DNA from: Protopterus annectens
Lineage: Eukaryota > Chordata > Ceratodontiformes > Protopteridae
Length of the DNA: 64,000 nucleotides
Direction: 5' to 3'
NCBI RefSeq assembly: GCF_019279795.1
Contig: NC_056726.1
Span: 1,012,540,776 to 1,012,604,775 of the forward strand
A program made the translations under genes and the position numbers. Below are positions 8,859 to 20,917 of the stretch, piece by piece; the first letter of the stretch is position 1, and the number at the start of each line of letters is the position of its first letter. The notes under the pieces are model-generated. The model was not told the origin of the DNA. It saw only the letters and a program-made list of their open reading frames with translations, and searched no databases.

Positions 8859-11672
8859 TTACTTTCCTGGACCCCTGTCTAGCAGGACGACTGACGTGAT
8901 CCCTGGGGTGAATTTCCTTTCTCCCATCCAATCGTCAAGGTTCCTCTTGAAGAGGTCCAAAGAGGCACTCTGCTTGGCATGTATGGGCAATCTATTCCAG
9001 AGTCTGGGGAGACTCTGGGTCAGGAACCTATCCCTCCAACATGTTTTGTTTATTGTGATGACAAGGTTTAGATCCCTGGAGCGTGTAGCTCTGAGGGATT
9101 GGGATTTCTTTAAGTGAAGCATGTCCAACAGCTCTGGGTTTGACATGGCCTTGTATGTTAAGCAGAGATCGCCTCTGAGTAGACGATATGCGACAGAGTA
9201 TAGCTGGAGTTTTTTAAGGCGGTCAGCATAGGGCATCTGCTTTAGGCCTGTGATTCTTTTAGTGAGGTATTTCTGAGGCCTTTCCAGTTGTTGCAGATGT
9301 CTTGAGAGGTACATACCAAATGGGGCATTGTATTCTATAATGGGTCTAATGAGGGATGAGTACAGTGGGACATGGACCTCCTTTTTTCTGGATGAAAAGC
9401 CCTTCGTGATGAGGTGTGCCACATAGAAGGATTTCCTGACTGTTGTGGCGATGTGGTTATCGAAGGTGAGACCACTGTCCACCTGTGTCCCTAAGTCTCT
9501 TATCACACTTTCTGTGTTTAGTGTACTGCCACCTATATGGTAATTCATGGATACATGTTTTTCCCAAAGGGATAACAATACATTTCTTGGCATTGAGCTT
9601 GAGCCCATGGCTCTGGCACCAAGCATCTGTTTCTGTAAGGCCCTTTTGTAGAGTATCCACATCATTTGGGATTCAATAATGGCTCCCAGTTTGCAGTCAT
9701 CTGCAAACTTTGTTAGCCAGAGTCCCTTAGTGTTGACCTGTACTTCAGAGAAGTAGATGCCAAACAAGAGCGGCCCCAGGACTGAACCCTGAGGTACTCC
9801 ACTTGTCACTTGTCTGGAGCTGGATTTGGAGTCGGCTACTTTTACAGTGTGGGTTCTATCAGTAAGCCATTTAGCAACCCATTGGGTGACATAGGGATTA
9901 ATGCCCAACTTAGTAAGTTTATCTATGATTCCAGAGTGGGGGATGGTGTCAAAGGCCTTGGCAAGGTCTAGATAGGCTGTGTGGACCACCTTACCCTTGT
10001 CCATGGCTCTGGAGACTGATTCAAAGAAGTCAATCAGGTTCAGGAGACAAGATCGGCCCTTCACAAACCCAAACTGGGTGGGGTCCAGTGTTTGAAGGTT
10101 GCCAATGTCTTTGTTTATAAGTTCCATGATAATACGCTCCATGGCCTTGCAGATAAGGCTTGTCAGACTGATGGAACGGTAGTTTCCGGGATCCAAGATG
10201 GATCCCCCCTTGTGGATTGGGATAACTATAGCTCTGCGCCACTCAGTGGGCACGAAACCTGAGGTGAGGCTATGATTAAACATGACACTTAGGTGAGGTG
10301 CCAGTTCATATTGTAGTTCATGTAGTACACAGCCCGGGATGTCATCTGGTCCCATGGATGCTGTATTCTTGGCTTTAGAGAGTGCGTTTTGTACCTGTGT
10401 GGCCGTTATTACTGGAATTTGGCAATCTTCCGGTATAGAGATGGGCCATTTAGGGGGTGAGAGTGGGGTGAAGTTGGCACTGAATCGATCTGCCAGGATA
10501 TTGGCAATATCCTTCAGATCAGTATATTTAATGCCATTCTGTTTTAGCTCAGAGCAGATTTGAGCATTGCCATTTAGATTCTTGACATAATTATAGAATG
10601 CTTTGTGGTTGTCTTTGGAATCTTTGGCAATTTTATTTTCGTAACTAGCTTTGGAGGATTTTATGAGGCATCTCAGTTTCTTACTGAGGCTAGTAAGGGA
10701 GATTTTTGCATCCTGGGATTTTCCTCTTTTCTGCAAAAGTTTCTTCCTTTTGTTGTAAAGTTAGTTTATGGCAGGGGACCACCAGATTGGCTTCCTTTTT
10801 TTGGATGAGAGCATTTTGGTTCTATTTGGGATGGCACGATTCATGCATGAGTGGATGTGCTCGTACAGTGCCGTAGTGTAGGATTCAGCAGTTGAACTTT
10901 CAGTTCCCGTCTGCATGGGTGTCATGAAGTTTGTCATTTCTGACTTGAGTAGCATGAAGTTGGCTTTAGAGAAGTTTTTTATGGTGGTTTCTTTACTGGG
11001 GGGTGGGGGTGGGATGTGGATGTTAAGGGTGATTAGCTTATGGTCAGACCTGACTAACGAGGGGGTGACCATAGGTATGGAGCATTGATTTCCCATGTTG
11101 GTAATGACCAGGTCTAGGATATTGGAGACCCTGGTAGGACTATGGATTAGTTGATCCAGGGCGTTGGAATTTATGAATTCCAATAACCGTTGCGCAAAGG
11201 TGTTGGGACATGAGTAGTTTTCCCAGTTAATGGCAGGGTAGTTAAAATCACCCAGTATTAGGGTGTTTGGTTCTATCTTAATATTTTCCAGTATGTTTAG
11301 AAAGGTGTAGTGAGAATCTTGGGGTATGGTGGGGGATCTGTAGCAAGCTACCATTTGGATTGCAGTCTTACCTAGTGTTAGTTGCACTTGGAGAATTTCA
11401 GACACATTGTGTTGGCCAACTAGCCTGGTGGTGTGAATATCCTTGGTGAATATTGACACTCCTCCACCTTTAGTGTTTCGGTCCTGGTTTGGTGGCCGAA
11501 AAGTGTGGTAAGAGTTGTAGCCTGGTATTGCAAGGGTGCTCTCTGGAGCCTTGAACCAGGTCTCAGTTACTGCACAGATATCGATGTTCTCCATTTTTAG
11601 GAGTGCCTCGAGAGAGTGCATTTTGAGGTTTAGACTTCTAGCATTGAGTAGCATTACCTTCAGATTTTGCAT
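8859..11672 (-). pseudogene. CR1 ORF2: APE endonuclease and reverse transcriptase, nearly intact
   Basis: The endonuclease part spans 10761-11672 with the expected residues: N10, E37 (ETW), Y111, D142/N144 (GDFN) and D210-H211 (SDH). A single TAA at 10761-10763 interrupts the frame where sister copies have Lys. The same frame then continues from 10760 to 8859. The RT part, numbered from its Met at 10736, has D257 (AYLDLAKAFD), VPQGSVLGPL and FADD at 344-347. Between about 9672 and 9560 the frame is shifted by one small deletion and restored by another, so about 40 codons are read wrongly just after FADD. The protein nicks target DNA and primes reverse transcription there. This copy is probably inactive. 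Confidence 0.88.
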
Positions 11673-11683
11673 GCTTGTACCTG

Positions 11684-12661
11684 TTATGGTGGTGGTTTTG
11701 TCCTTTGAAGTTTGCCTAAAAAAGGCACTATAGGGGTGGCAAGAACCTTAGCCAGTAACCTGAATCCCAGGGGCGACAGGTGCAGACCATCTCTGGCAAA
11801 GCATCGTGGTCTGTCAATCATGTAATCCCAGGCAGACAGATACTGGATCCCCTTTGAATGACACCATAAGCTTAGCCAATTGTTGAAGTCAATCATTTTA
11901 TCCTTATATTGTGGTATCATTCTGGGCGAACGCAGGATGCTACTCAGGGCTAGGGTCATACCTGCCTGGGCCACATGATCCGAGAGCTCTTCCATGTCTC
12001 TTTTCATGTAGTTCAGGAAGGTATGTCTCAAGTCATTCACTCCAACATGGACAATGACAGAGTCATATTTGTACTTGTTGTGGAGTGACTTGAGTGCATG
12101 CGTTATGTGGTGGATCCTGGCACCCGACAGGCAGCTGACTGTAACTTTCTCCTTATTCAACCTGGTGAGAGGGACATCAGTGTGCCGGACTATAGAGTCA
12201 CCTATGACTAAAGTGTTAGGTACATTGTCTTGCCTTAGGGGCTGTTGCTGGGTGGCACACTGGTGTTGTGAACTATGTGACACATTGGTTGTGATTGGTG
12301 TTTGTTTGCGTTTCAGCTTCAGAGGTCTTTGTTGCTTGGGCAGGTTACAGTTAAGGGCCTCTGCATATGTGGATTTAGTGTTGCTATATGTGGGTGTTGG
12401 TGGTGTGGGTTTAGAAGGGCTATGTGTTGCTTGAGGTGTAGTGTGGGTGTTAACCTTCTCCTCTTGACTGTTTAGCACAATCTTGGGTGGAGAGAGCTTT
12501 GCTTCCATTTTGGCTATATAAGTGCATCTCTCACAGGTTGTAGTGTTGGGTGGTAGGAGGAGAGGGTTGTCTGTGTACATGAGGCAATTGCTGCATTGCC
12601 CCAGTATGCCCAGATTCACCAGGTGGACAGGAGAAATCACTGGAAGCAGACCCTTGGACAT
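11684..12661 (-). CDS. CR1 ORF1 protein with zinc-finger-like motif and SGNH esterase
   Basis: The 325-codon frame is open from Met to stop. The N-terminus has two CxxC pairs (C23, C26, C43, C46), like the PHD-type finger described for CR1-group ORF1. A Pro/Thr-rich linker leads to an SGNH/GDSL hydrolase: block I GDS with Ser156, Gly180 in block II, block III GVND with Asn209, and block V DGLH with Asp291 and His294. All catalytic residues are present. The role of this esterase in retrotransposition is not settled; RNP or membrane/lipid interaction has been suggested. It ends 11 bp before ORF2 and lies in a different frame. Confidence 0.88.
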   Translation of the reverse strand: MSKGLLPVISPVHLVNLGILGQCSNCLMYTDNPLLLPPNTTTCERCTYIAKMEAKLSPPKIVLNSQEEKVNTHTTPQATHSPSKPTPPTPTYSNTKSTYAEALNCNLPKQQRPLKLKRKQTPITTNVSHSSQHQCATQQQPLRQDNVPNTLVIGDSIVRHTDVPLTRLNKEKVTVSCLSGARIHHITHALKSLHNKYKYDSVIVHVGVNDLRHTFLNYMKRDMEELSDHVAQAGMTLALSSILRSPRMIPQYKDKMIDFNNWLSLWCHSKGIQYLSAWDYMIDRPRCFARDGLHLSPLGFRLLAKVLATPIVPFLGKLQRTKPPP

Positions 12662-13431
12662 GCCTGGTTTGGGGCTTTTTTTTTCTTTGTAAAGTATAGG
12701 AGCTGTTTCCTTAGCAAGGTACTTTGCAATTATAGGCTGTTTAGTGCCTACTATTAGTTTCTCTTTGTTAACAAGGAGAGTGCAGTGTTTGTATGAGTTT
12801 AAGGCTTCCTAGTGCTTTCCAGCAGGTATTAGAGAAAGTGCTAGTCACAGGGATGCTTAAAGGTAAGATTGAAAAGAATGCACTCTGCAGTGTGCACTAG
12901 AGAAGTTAGATGTGAAAGTAGGTAACTTTAGTTTTACCTGTTTAAAAAGTTAAGGTTTAGTGGAGAGTTACTATTTTTAAAACAGCAAGATGGACTGAAA
13001 GGGGTGGTCACTTTTGTATTTTGGTACTATGAAATACTGTAGGATGGCCAATAAATTTAAATAATTGAAGGGGTGGGATTTCAAAAGTGATGGTTTTGTG
13101 ATTACTCACATAAGCCAGTGAAAGTAGAGAGAAATGAGATATATGGTCAGATTAACATAAGAGGCGGGCAAATAGAAAGACAGTGGTATTTAACAAGACA
13201 ACTTAAATGGGTAGGAGGGAGGGAAAAAATTCTGCCTGACTCAGAACAGAGAGAGCTGTGGTCTCTTTTGAAGTTTTAATATGCTGTTAAAACAGAATGC
13301 AAGCAAAACACAAGGTAAAGAAAACAAACTACAGTATTCAAAATATAGAAAGGCAATACAGAAATACAAAAAATAACAGCAAACTAATCTTTCCTTCACA
13401 GCAAAGTGTAGCAGAGTCTGGATGAGCCTTT
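12662..13431 (-). promoter_or_regulatory. CR1 5' UTR / internal promoter region
   Basis: About 770 bp between the element's 5' end and ORF1. The first ~550 bp match 30686-31240 closely in the plus-strand copy, so this is a conserved part of the element. LINE 5' UTRs normally hold the internal promoter. No specific motif could be assigned from sequence alone. Confidence 0.6.
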
Positions 13432-13519
13432 CTGTTTTGAAATGATTTATTGTGGTCTCATTTTGTTATATCACAAAAACCTGGCATTTTAACAGGGGTG
13501 TGTAAACTTTTTGTATCCA

Positions 13520-14388
<869 letters not shown>

Positions 14389-14513
14389 TGTTCATTCAGT
14401 TTTGAAGCATGCACAAAATACATAATCTGATACACATTTATAAACAGGGAATTACTTTAATATTTGCACCTAATCTGATGGATTGATGACATTTAACAAT
14501 AGCAGAATCATTG

Positions 14514-14680
14514 ATGTTCGTCGTCTCCCATTGCTGCAGTCCTGACTAGTGGGTACTCCGCTGCCCTCCATCGGCCCGAATACCAAAGGGCTAGATATGG
14601 CGTCGGTCATGGCGCTCAAGACTGACGTGGTGTCAGTATAAATGCGCATGACCGACACCATAACTTCAGTCTTTCTTGCC
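14514..14680 (+). repeat. DIRS left inverted terminal repeat
   Basis: Reverse complement of about 19725-19886, with very high identity through the 'gggctagatatggcgtcggt' block. The outer 'atgttcgtcg' is present only on this side and is mirrored in the internal complementary region. Confidence 0.9.
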
Positions 14681-14812
14681 GCATGGTCCTGAGCAGAAGC
14701 AGAATTTGCAAGTGCCGTTCGGCGTTCTGGAATTGTCGGTTTTCGAGTTTCAGACCGGAGACCAAGTTGGGCTAAGTACCCCATTGGGGAAATTTTCTTT
14801 TTTGTCTTTTTC

Positions 14813-16556
14813 TTGTCTCAGTATTGTCGGATGTCAGTAAAAGTTAATAACTGTATTTCTTGTGGGAAACAGATTCCTCATAGGGATTACCATTCACTCT
14901 GCATTCCTTGTTTAGGGCCTGAGCACGACGTTGTTGGGTGTCGCTTTTGTGCTACTTTTAATAAGCGTACTATTAAACGTCGGTTGGACTGTGCTAGGCT
15001 GGTGTTTGGTAAACGTTGTAATTACAACATGCCGTCGGATTCTCCGACGACTGGCTCTTCTAAGAAGCGCAGAGAAAAGTCTTTGCGGTCCAAGCAGGAT
15101 GAGGCGTCCGCTCCGGACGTCAGTCCTGTAGAACCACTGGCTGCTTCAGTGGCTCTTTCTGACAGTGTGCCTGAGTGTCAAGGGGAGCCTTTGTTACTAC
15201 AGGGGGTGGCTTCTCCTTTGTTAGGCCAGGTTGAGGGTGCTCCTCTGTTGTCTGTGGCTCCCTCCCCTCGTAGGGTGGTTAAGCCTCCTCCTTCTCTAGG
15301 CAGAGGCCAGTCTAAGTCTAAATCTGCCCCTGCGGGTGCTTTTCCCCAGGGTCCAGCTCCTAGGAAGCACATGTTGAAGATGGCTGAGGATTTGATTACT
15401 TTAATTAGGGGTTCCATGCCTCCCCCTCAGAAGAGGCCCAGGGTAGAGACGGAGTTGGAGGGTTTGGTTCAGTCTTCCATTGAGTCAGATTCCTCTGTGG
15501 AAGACCTTCAGGATTTCCCTCCCTATTCTGATTCGGAAGCTGAGGATGCTTCTCCCTCTGCGTCCCCTCCAGAAGATTTTTCTTTCTCTGAAACTTTGCA
15601 TTCCATGAGGGAACATTTCAAATGGGAGGGCCAGGATTATTCTGATTCTCGTAAAAGGCTGAGAGAATTTTTGTTTTTGCCTCAGCACAGGCCCTTGGCT
15701 ATTCCTCCTGTACTGGATGTTGTTCAGGATGTGTTTTCTGAGGCTGCCCTTAACCCAGATTCTCTGCCTCCTGCCCCTGTTAAACCAGATAGATACTACA
15801 GGGTTCCGGAAGCTCACAAGTACTTGTTTAAGAGCCCTAGAGCTGATCCTGAAACTATTTCTCAAGGCCCCAAGGGCGTTAAGGCCTCTGTGGTTAAGAA
15901 TCCAGTTCCTCTGGACAAAGATGCTAGGGCCCTGGATAGGTGGGGTAAAACTGTATACCTCTTCTACTTTGGCTATGAGGGCTTTGAATTGTCAGTTTCA
16001 TATGCTCAAGTATCAGAATTTTTGTTAAGTCAATTGAAATGTAAAGTGGATGCTTTAGCTGAAGGTATTGACTGTAAGGAGCTTCAGGATTTAGTGCATG
16101 CTTCAGACCAGGTTGGGAAGCATTCTCTGCAGTGTGGTTTTGATGCTTTACAAGCTTCTTCCAGGGTGGCTGCTACTAGTTCTGTTGTTCGCAGACATGC
16201 CTGGCTTAAAGGTCAGTCCTTGTCGGAGCATGTTAAAGCTCGATTATGGATGCTCCTTTGCAGTCTGATGTTCTTTTGGCCCTCCTGTGGAATTAGTTTT
16301 GAAAAAAATGGAGGAAAAAGCTAAATCTATGCAGACAGTTAAGGAATTTTTACAGGTTCAGCCTCCTAAGTTCAATAGGAATTGGCCTGCTAAGGGATGG
16401 TCTTTTCCCTCTTCGGATTTTCATTCTAGAGGCAAGTCGAGGCATGGTAGAGGTATGGCTTCCTTTCAGGGCCCTGTTACTTCTAGGTCTTTCAGTTCCT
16501 CTACCCCTTCTGCTGGAGAGGGCAAGGGTCAGTCCTTTCGGAAGCAGACCCAATGA
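14813..16556 (+). pseudogene. DIRS gag-like protein (one frameshift)
   Basis: The N-terminus has a cysteine-rich cluster (CISCGKQIP...CIPCLGPEHDVVGCRFC) that probably binds zinc. A long low-complexity Pro/Ser-rich part follows, then a conserved block near 15780-16250 (PDRYYRVPEAHKYLFKSP). The first frame stops at 16324, but family-like sequence (LKKMEEKAKSMQTVKEFLQV...) continues in the next frame to 16556. The frameshift lies about 16262-16290. The protein presumably packages the element RNA. It overlaps the start of the RT frame. Confidence 0.78.
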
Positions 16557-18460
16557 CCTGTGTCTTCGGCTGCCGGACTCTGCTTTGCTGGCAGCTCCTC
16601 TGGGCGGAAAACTGGGACTTTTCAGCGGGAATTGGCATTTGGTTACCCAGGACAAATGGGTGTTGGACATTGTAACTCGAGGCTACAAATTTTATTTTCA
16701 CACTTTCCCGCCTTTCAACGGTATGCCAGATGTGCCTCATCAGCAAAAATTGGAAGCACAGGCACAGGTTTCTTCTCTGCTCCAGTTGGGAGCAATACAG
16801 GAAGTTCCTTCTGCGGAAAGGGGCACAGGGTTTTATTCCCGTCTTTTCTTAGTGCCAAAGAAGGGCAATACTTGGAGGCCCATTCTGGATTTATCCATTC
16901 TAAACACCTTTCTAGAAATTCAAATTCAAGATGTTAACACTGCAACAGCTGTTGCCTATGCTGGGCAGGGATCACTGGATGGTGACTTTGGATCTCAAGG
17001 AGGCCTATCTCCACATTCCTATCAGGCCCAGTTGCAGGAAATTCCTGAGGCTTCGGACTGGGAATTTGCATTATCAGTTCTCTGCATTGCCCTTTGGCTT
17101 GTCTACTGCGCCCAGGGAATTCACGAAAGTCCTGGCTCCAGTAATAGCTTTTCTCAGACTACGGGGAATTCAGATTTATCCTTATCTGGACGATTGTTTG
17201 ATACTGGCTCAAGACAAGCACGTACTACTTCGACATCTGCAGTGTGTGATGACAGTTTTCAGATGCCTGGGGTATTCTGTGAACGAAATAAAGTCCAGTC
17301 TAGTACCCTCACGAGAGATGTGTTTTCTGGGTGTGAGTCTGAATACAGCGACTCAGATGGCATTTCTTACCCCGGACAAACAAAGAAATCTTCACCAGTA
17401 CTTCCTACAGCTATCAGTCCTGTCCAGGCTGACTGCAAGGACAGTCCTTCAAGCCTTGGGGTTCATGGCATCTTGCATTCTAGTACTTCCCAATGCCAAA
17501 CTGCATATGAGGAAGCTACAATGGTATCTCAAAAGCGTTTGGACTCAACACAGCCATGATTTGGACACTGTCATTCGGATTCTTCCTTGCATCCAGAAGG
17601 AATTTGTGTGGTGGGCTCAGGAATGTCACCTAAACAAGGGACTCTCTGTGACCCAACCAGAGGCAAGTCAGATATTAACGACAGACGCCTCGAGTCAGCC
17701 TGGGGTGCTCATTTCAAAGGAAAATGGATTCAAGACCTTTGGCCCCGGAGTTGCTTCACTTGCATATCAATATGAAGGAGGTGCTGGCAGTTCAATTTGC
17801 CTTAAAAGCATTCAAGGATCTGCTTCGCCCGGGACTAGTGTTGATTCGAACAGACAACACAACTGTCATGTGGTACATCAACAAGCAGGGGGGAACTCAT
17901 TCTTACCCTCTTTGCAGACAAGCAATGCTGTTATGGGAAACTGCTTTGGATCTGCACATCACTCTTCGAGCACAGTTTCTGCCAGGGGAACAAAATTCGT
18001 TAGCAGATGTTCTGAGCAGACAAATGGTGGATCCTCACGAATGGAAGTTGGATCCTCAGGTGTTTCTCAGTTGACCATGGCTTGGGGAACTCCAGACATA
18101 GATCTGTTCGCTTCTCCTCTGAATTTCCAACTACCTCTGTTTTGCACAAGGCTGTTTCATCCGAAAGCCTGGAAAATAGATGCACTATCCTTCAGTTGGA
18201 GCAACCTTCACGTGTATGCCTTTCCTCCTCTGCCTCTTCTTCCAAAAGTCCTGTTGAAAGTCAGGAGGGACAAACCGTGCATGATCCTTATAGCACCGGA
18301 TTGGCCTCGTCAGCATTGGTACCCTCTGTTGAGGAGTTTAATTCAGGGGGCCCCTTGGCCATTACCACGGATTCCTCACCTATTGTCTCAAGAAAACAAT
18401 CATTTTCTCAATGTCAGGGTGCGATCCCTACACCTGACAGCCTGGCACATTCAGTTTTAG
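16444..18460 (+). pseudogene. DIRS reverse transcriptase and RNase H (several frameshifts)
   Basis: The RT begins in one frame (DKWVLDIVTRGYKFYF..., SRLFLVPKKG.TWRPILDL to about 16930). It continues in the next frame (VTLDLKEAYLHIPI, FSALPFGLSTAPREF, YLDD at 17183-17194). RNase H follows: TTDASSQ near 17680, then a shift to a third frame for INMKEVLAVQFAL, RTDNTTVMWYINKQGG and FLPGEQNSLADVLSR (17775-18030). The frame shifts back near 18065 for WGTPDIDLFASP and the C-terminal ILIAPDWPRQHWYP block. At least three frameshifts make it non-functional. Confidence 0.85.
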
Positions 18461-19499
18461 AGAATGAGGGCCTTCAGCTCCCTCAACAAGTTTTGGATGT
18501 TCTTTTGGAAGCCAGGCGTCCTAGTACTCGAAAAGTTTATGCTGATAAATGGAAGAGATTTTTTTCTTTGGAGTTCAGCTAAAGGCTTTGATGTCACATT
18601 GCCTGATTTGAGTTGTACATTGCAATATTTGACTATGTTATTGGACAAGGGTTTGTCTTTCTCTTCTATTAAAGTGCATGCTGCAGCTATTTCTGCTCAC
18701 TATGATGGTGACCCTCCTTTATTTTCACATCCATTGCTTAAACAGTTTCTTAGAGGGCAAAGAATATAAGACCCCACGGAGGGCTCCTACTCCTACTTGG
18801 GATCTTAATTTTGTTTTGGAGAAGCTGACTCTGCCTCCTTTTGAACCTGCAGCTACGGCTGACTTGAAGTTGTTGTCTTGGAAGACTGCTTTTTTGTTGG
18901 CTGTTACTTCTGCTAGAAGGGTATCTGAATTACAGGCTCTCATGGCAGTGGAACCTTTTCTGATTTTTCACAGGGACAGAGTTTCCTTGCGTACTAATCC
19001 TACTTTTCTGCCTAAAGTGGTTTCTAATGTGGCATTGAACCAGTCTATACATTTGCCTACTTTTTATGCTAACCCCCAAACTGAAGGGGAAAAAGTTTTG
19101 CATTCTTTGGATGTACATAGGCAGTTACGATATTATTTGTTCAGAACCAAAGAGTTCAGAAGTTCTCATCAGTTGTTTGTTTCGTTTGCTGTGACTTCCC
19201 GTGGAAAAGCTGTCTCAAAACAAACTATTTCCAAGTGGATTGGCCATTGTATTGCTTTTTGTTATTCTCATCATGGTGAAGAAGTTCCAGTTGGGATCAG
19301 GCCTCATTCTACTAGGGCTACGGCCACATCTACTGCTTTTTTAAGAGGGGTAGCTACTAAAGACATTCTAGAGGCAGCTACCTGGAGTTCTGTACATACC
19401 TTTACAAAGCATTATCATTTGCCTCTTTATTCTAAGTCTAGGGCTGGGTTTGCCACTGCAGTCTTACAGGGCATGTCTGCAGCTCCTCAGGATATTTAG
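18400..19499 (+). pseudogene. DIRS tyrosine recombinase (two frameshifts)
   Basis: The N-terminal SAM-like part (LEARRPSTRKVYADKWKRFF) ends its frame near 18580. The next part (TLPDLSCTLQYLTMLLDKGL...) runs to about 18765 in another frame, and the catalytic part runs in a third frame to the stop at 19499. Catalytic signatures are present: Arg in SARRVSEL (18914-18919), HSTR (19304-19315) and the nucleophile Tyr in TKHYHL (codon 19413-19415). This enzyme would insert circular element DNA without a target duplication. It overlaps the RT C-terminus in another frame, as is usual for DIRS. Confidence 0.85.
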
Positions 19500-19545
19500 T
19501 TGTCCGACCTCCCTTTTTGTTTTTTCCGTTGCTCTGGGATTCTAC

Positions 19546-19625
19546 CCACTAGTCAGGACTGCAGCAATGGGAGACGACGAACATAGTACAGTTTTGTACC
19601 TACCATAAATGTAGATGTTCGAGGA
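19546..19625. repeat. DIRS internal complementary region
   Basis: The left half (to about 19583) is the reverse complement of 14514-14553, the outer left end. The right half (about 19584-19625) is the reverse complement of 19872-19923, the outer right end. The junction reads 'gaacat|agtacag'. It serves as the template that completes both ends during circle formation, and here it fixes the element boundaries. Confidence 0.9.
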
Positions 19626-19724
19626 TCTCCATTGCTGCAGTCCAATTTTCCCTCCCTCCTTCCCCCTTTTTCTTTTTAGATTGGGGTTTTTGGGTGGTGT
19701 TCTTTTTTTAGCATTCTGACATCT

Positions 19725-19923
19725 GAGGCAAGAAAGACTAAAGTTATGGTGTCGGTCATGCGCATTTATACTGACACCACGTCAGTCTCGAGCGCCATGA
19801 CCGACGCCATATCTAGCCCTTTGGTATTCGGGCCGATGGAGGGCAGCGGAGTACCCACTAGTCAGGACTGCAGCAATGGAGATCCTCGAACATCTACATT
19901 TATGGTAGGTACAAAACTGTACT
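19725..19923 (+). repeat. DIRS right inverted terminal repeat plus outer extension
   Basis: 19725-19886 pairs with the left terminus. The outer extension (to 19923, ending 'acaaaactgtact') is unique to this side apart from its complement in the internal complementary region. A very similar extension occurs at 55443-55500 and 55850-55877 in the second DIRS. Confidence 0.9.
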
Positions 19924-20147
19924 TTTCTTTTGTTAGCTAAACTTCACATGTGTAGCATAAGACAGCCAGATATGTGACTTTGATGTTGACATCAACATAA
20001 TGCAATATTTCATTTCATCTGACAATATCTTTGAGTAGGTTTATTGGAGCAATATATAAGACAAAGATAATTATTTTCATTTGTTAAATGTGTTAAGTCT
20101 AGTAGGCATAAGTGTCTGTTTTCATATGTAACCCAGGAATGCTGTTT

Positions 20148-20600
20148 GGTCTGATTTATTTATTTATTTGCAATTTGTTTACTGGGTAAGTCCAGCGGGC
20201 CATTTAGCGCCCATTTTCAGCGGAGGCTGATGGAGAAAAGCTCCTCATTACATGAATAAAAGTAGAATTATATACACAGGTAAAATACAACTAAGAATAA
20301 TTAGTTTATAATATAAAAACACAACAGTAATCCAGTAGTTAAACAAGTAGAAGTGACATCAGAGCATTTGGGAGGTAATAGGTAATGGTCTGATGGGCAC
20401 TGAAAGATTCAAACCCAGACTACCATATCACATTCATTAACATCTCAACGTAACCTTAACCGTCTCTGCAAAACTACCAAATCTAATAATAACAGTACCA
20501 ATTTGTTAACCAGGAGCAATGCCCAGTTAAGTGACTTACTCAAGGCTGAAGCAATCAAGCCCACTGCTCATAGTCTTAACGTACTGTACAACTGTCAGAT
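20148..20600 (-). mobile_element. L2-like LINE 3' fragment
   Basis: The (TTTA)n tail, then 'caatttgtttactgggtaag' and 'cccattttcagcggagg', match the L2-like terminal block. The fragment extends to a 'agtgacttactcaagg' stretch near 20530. No coding sequence was recognised. Confidence 0.6.
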
Positions 20601-20917
20601 AAGGTTCCTTCACTGGAATCTTTAATAGAGCAATTTATTTTAGGTGTTATGTATCAGAAGATTCTGATTCCTCCAAAACTGAAAGACCATTTCATGGTTA
20701 GGCTGCAGTGACAGGTAGTCTGCTTATAGGATGAGGTTACAATAATCGTCACATAATACCAGGGAGCAGCCGTGATGAGCATCAGATATTATAGCCCCCA
20801 TCATGAAGTTGATAAATTACAGTTGGCACCAATACTCTTCCCCATAACTAAAAAGTCTGTGCTTCACTGCCCTACATTTATTTGCATTTATACCAATACC
20901 CCCCATTAATATTCCAA

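Larger units (their letters stand above)
8754..13431 (-). mobile_element. Full-length CR1-like LINE (about 4.7 kb)
   Basis: The 3' end at 8754-8800 is an array of 'ggttcata' units followed by the 3' UTR. ORF2 (8859-11672), ORF1 (11684-12661) and a 5' UTR of about 770 bp follow on the minus strand. The 5' end at about 13431 is supported twice: Tc1 sequence resumes there, and the same 5' start recurs in the plus copy at 30686. ORF1 with an SGNH esterase and ORF2 with an APE endonuclease plus RT are the known layout of CR1-group elements. It is the most complete copy in the window. Confidence 0.9.
14514..19923 (+). mobile_element. Complete DIRS-type retrotransposon (about 5.4 kb)
   Basis: The termini are inverted repeats: 14514-14680 pairs with about 19725-19886, with unpaired outer extensions. 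An internal complementary region at 19546-19620 joins the complement of the left end to the complement of the right end. This is the diagnostic DIRS architecture. Between them are gag, RT/RNase H and tyrosine recombinase in that order. DIRS elements copy through a circular DNA intermediate that the recombinase inserts, so target duplications are not expected. Each reading frame is broken at least once. Confidence 0.92.

Noticed and set aside
12054..12434. 126-codon plus-strand frame
   Set aside because: Antisense shadow of the CR1 ORF1.
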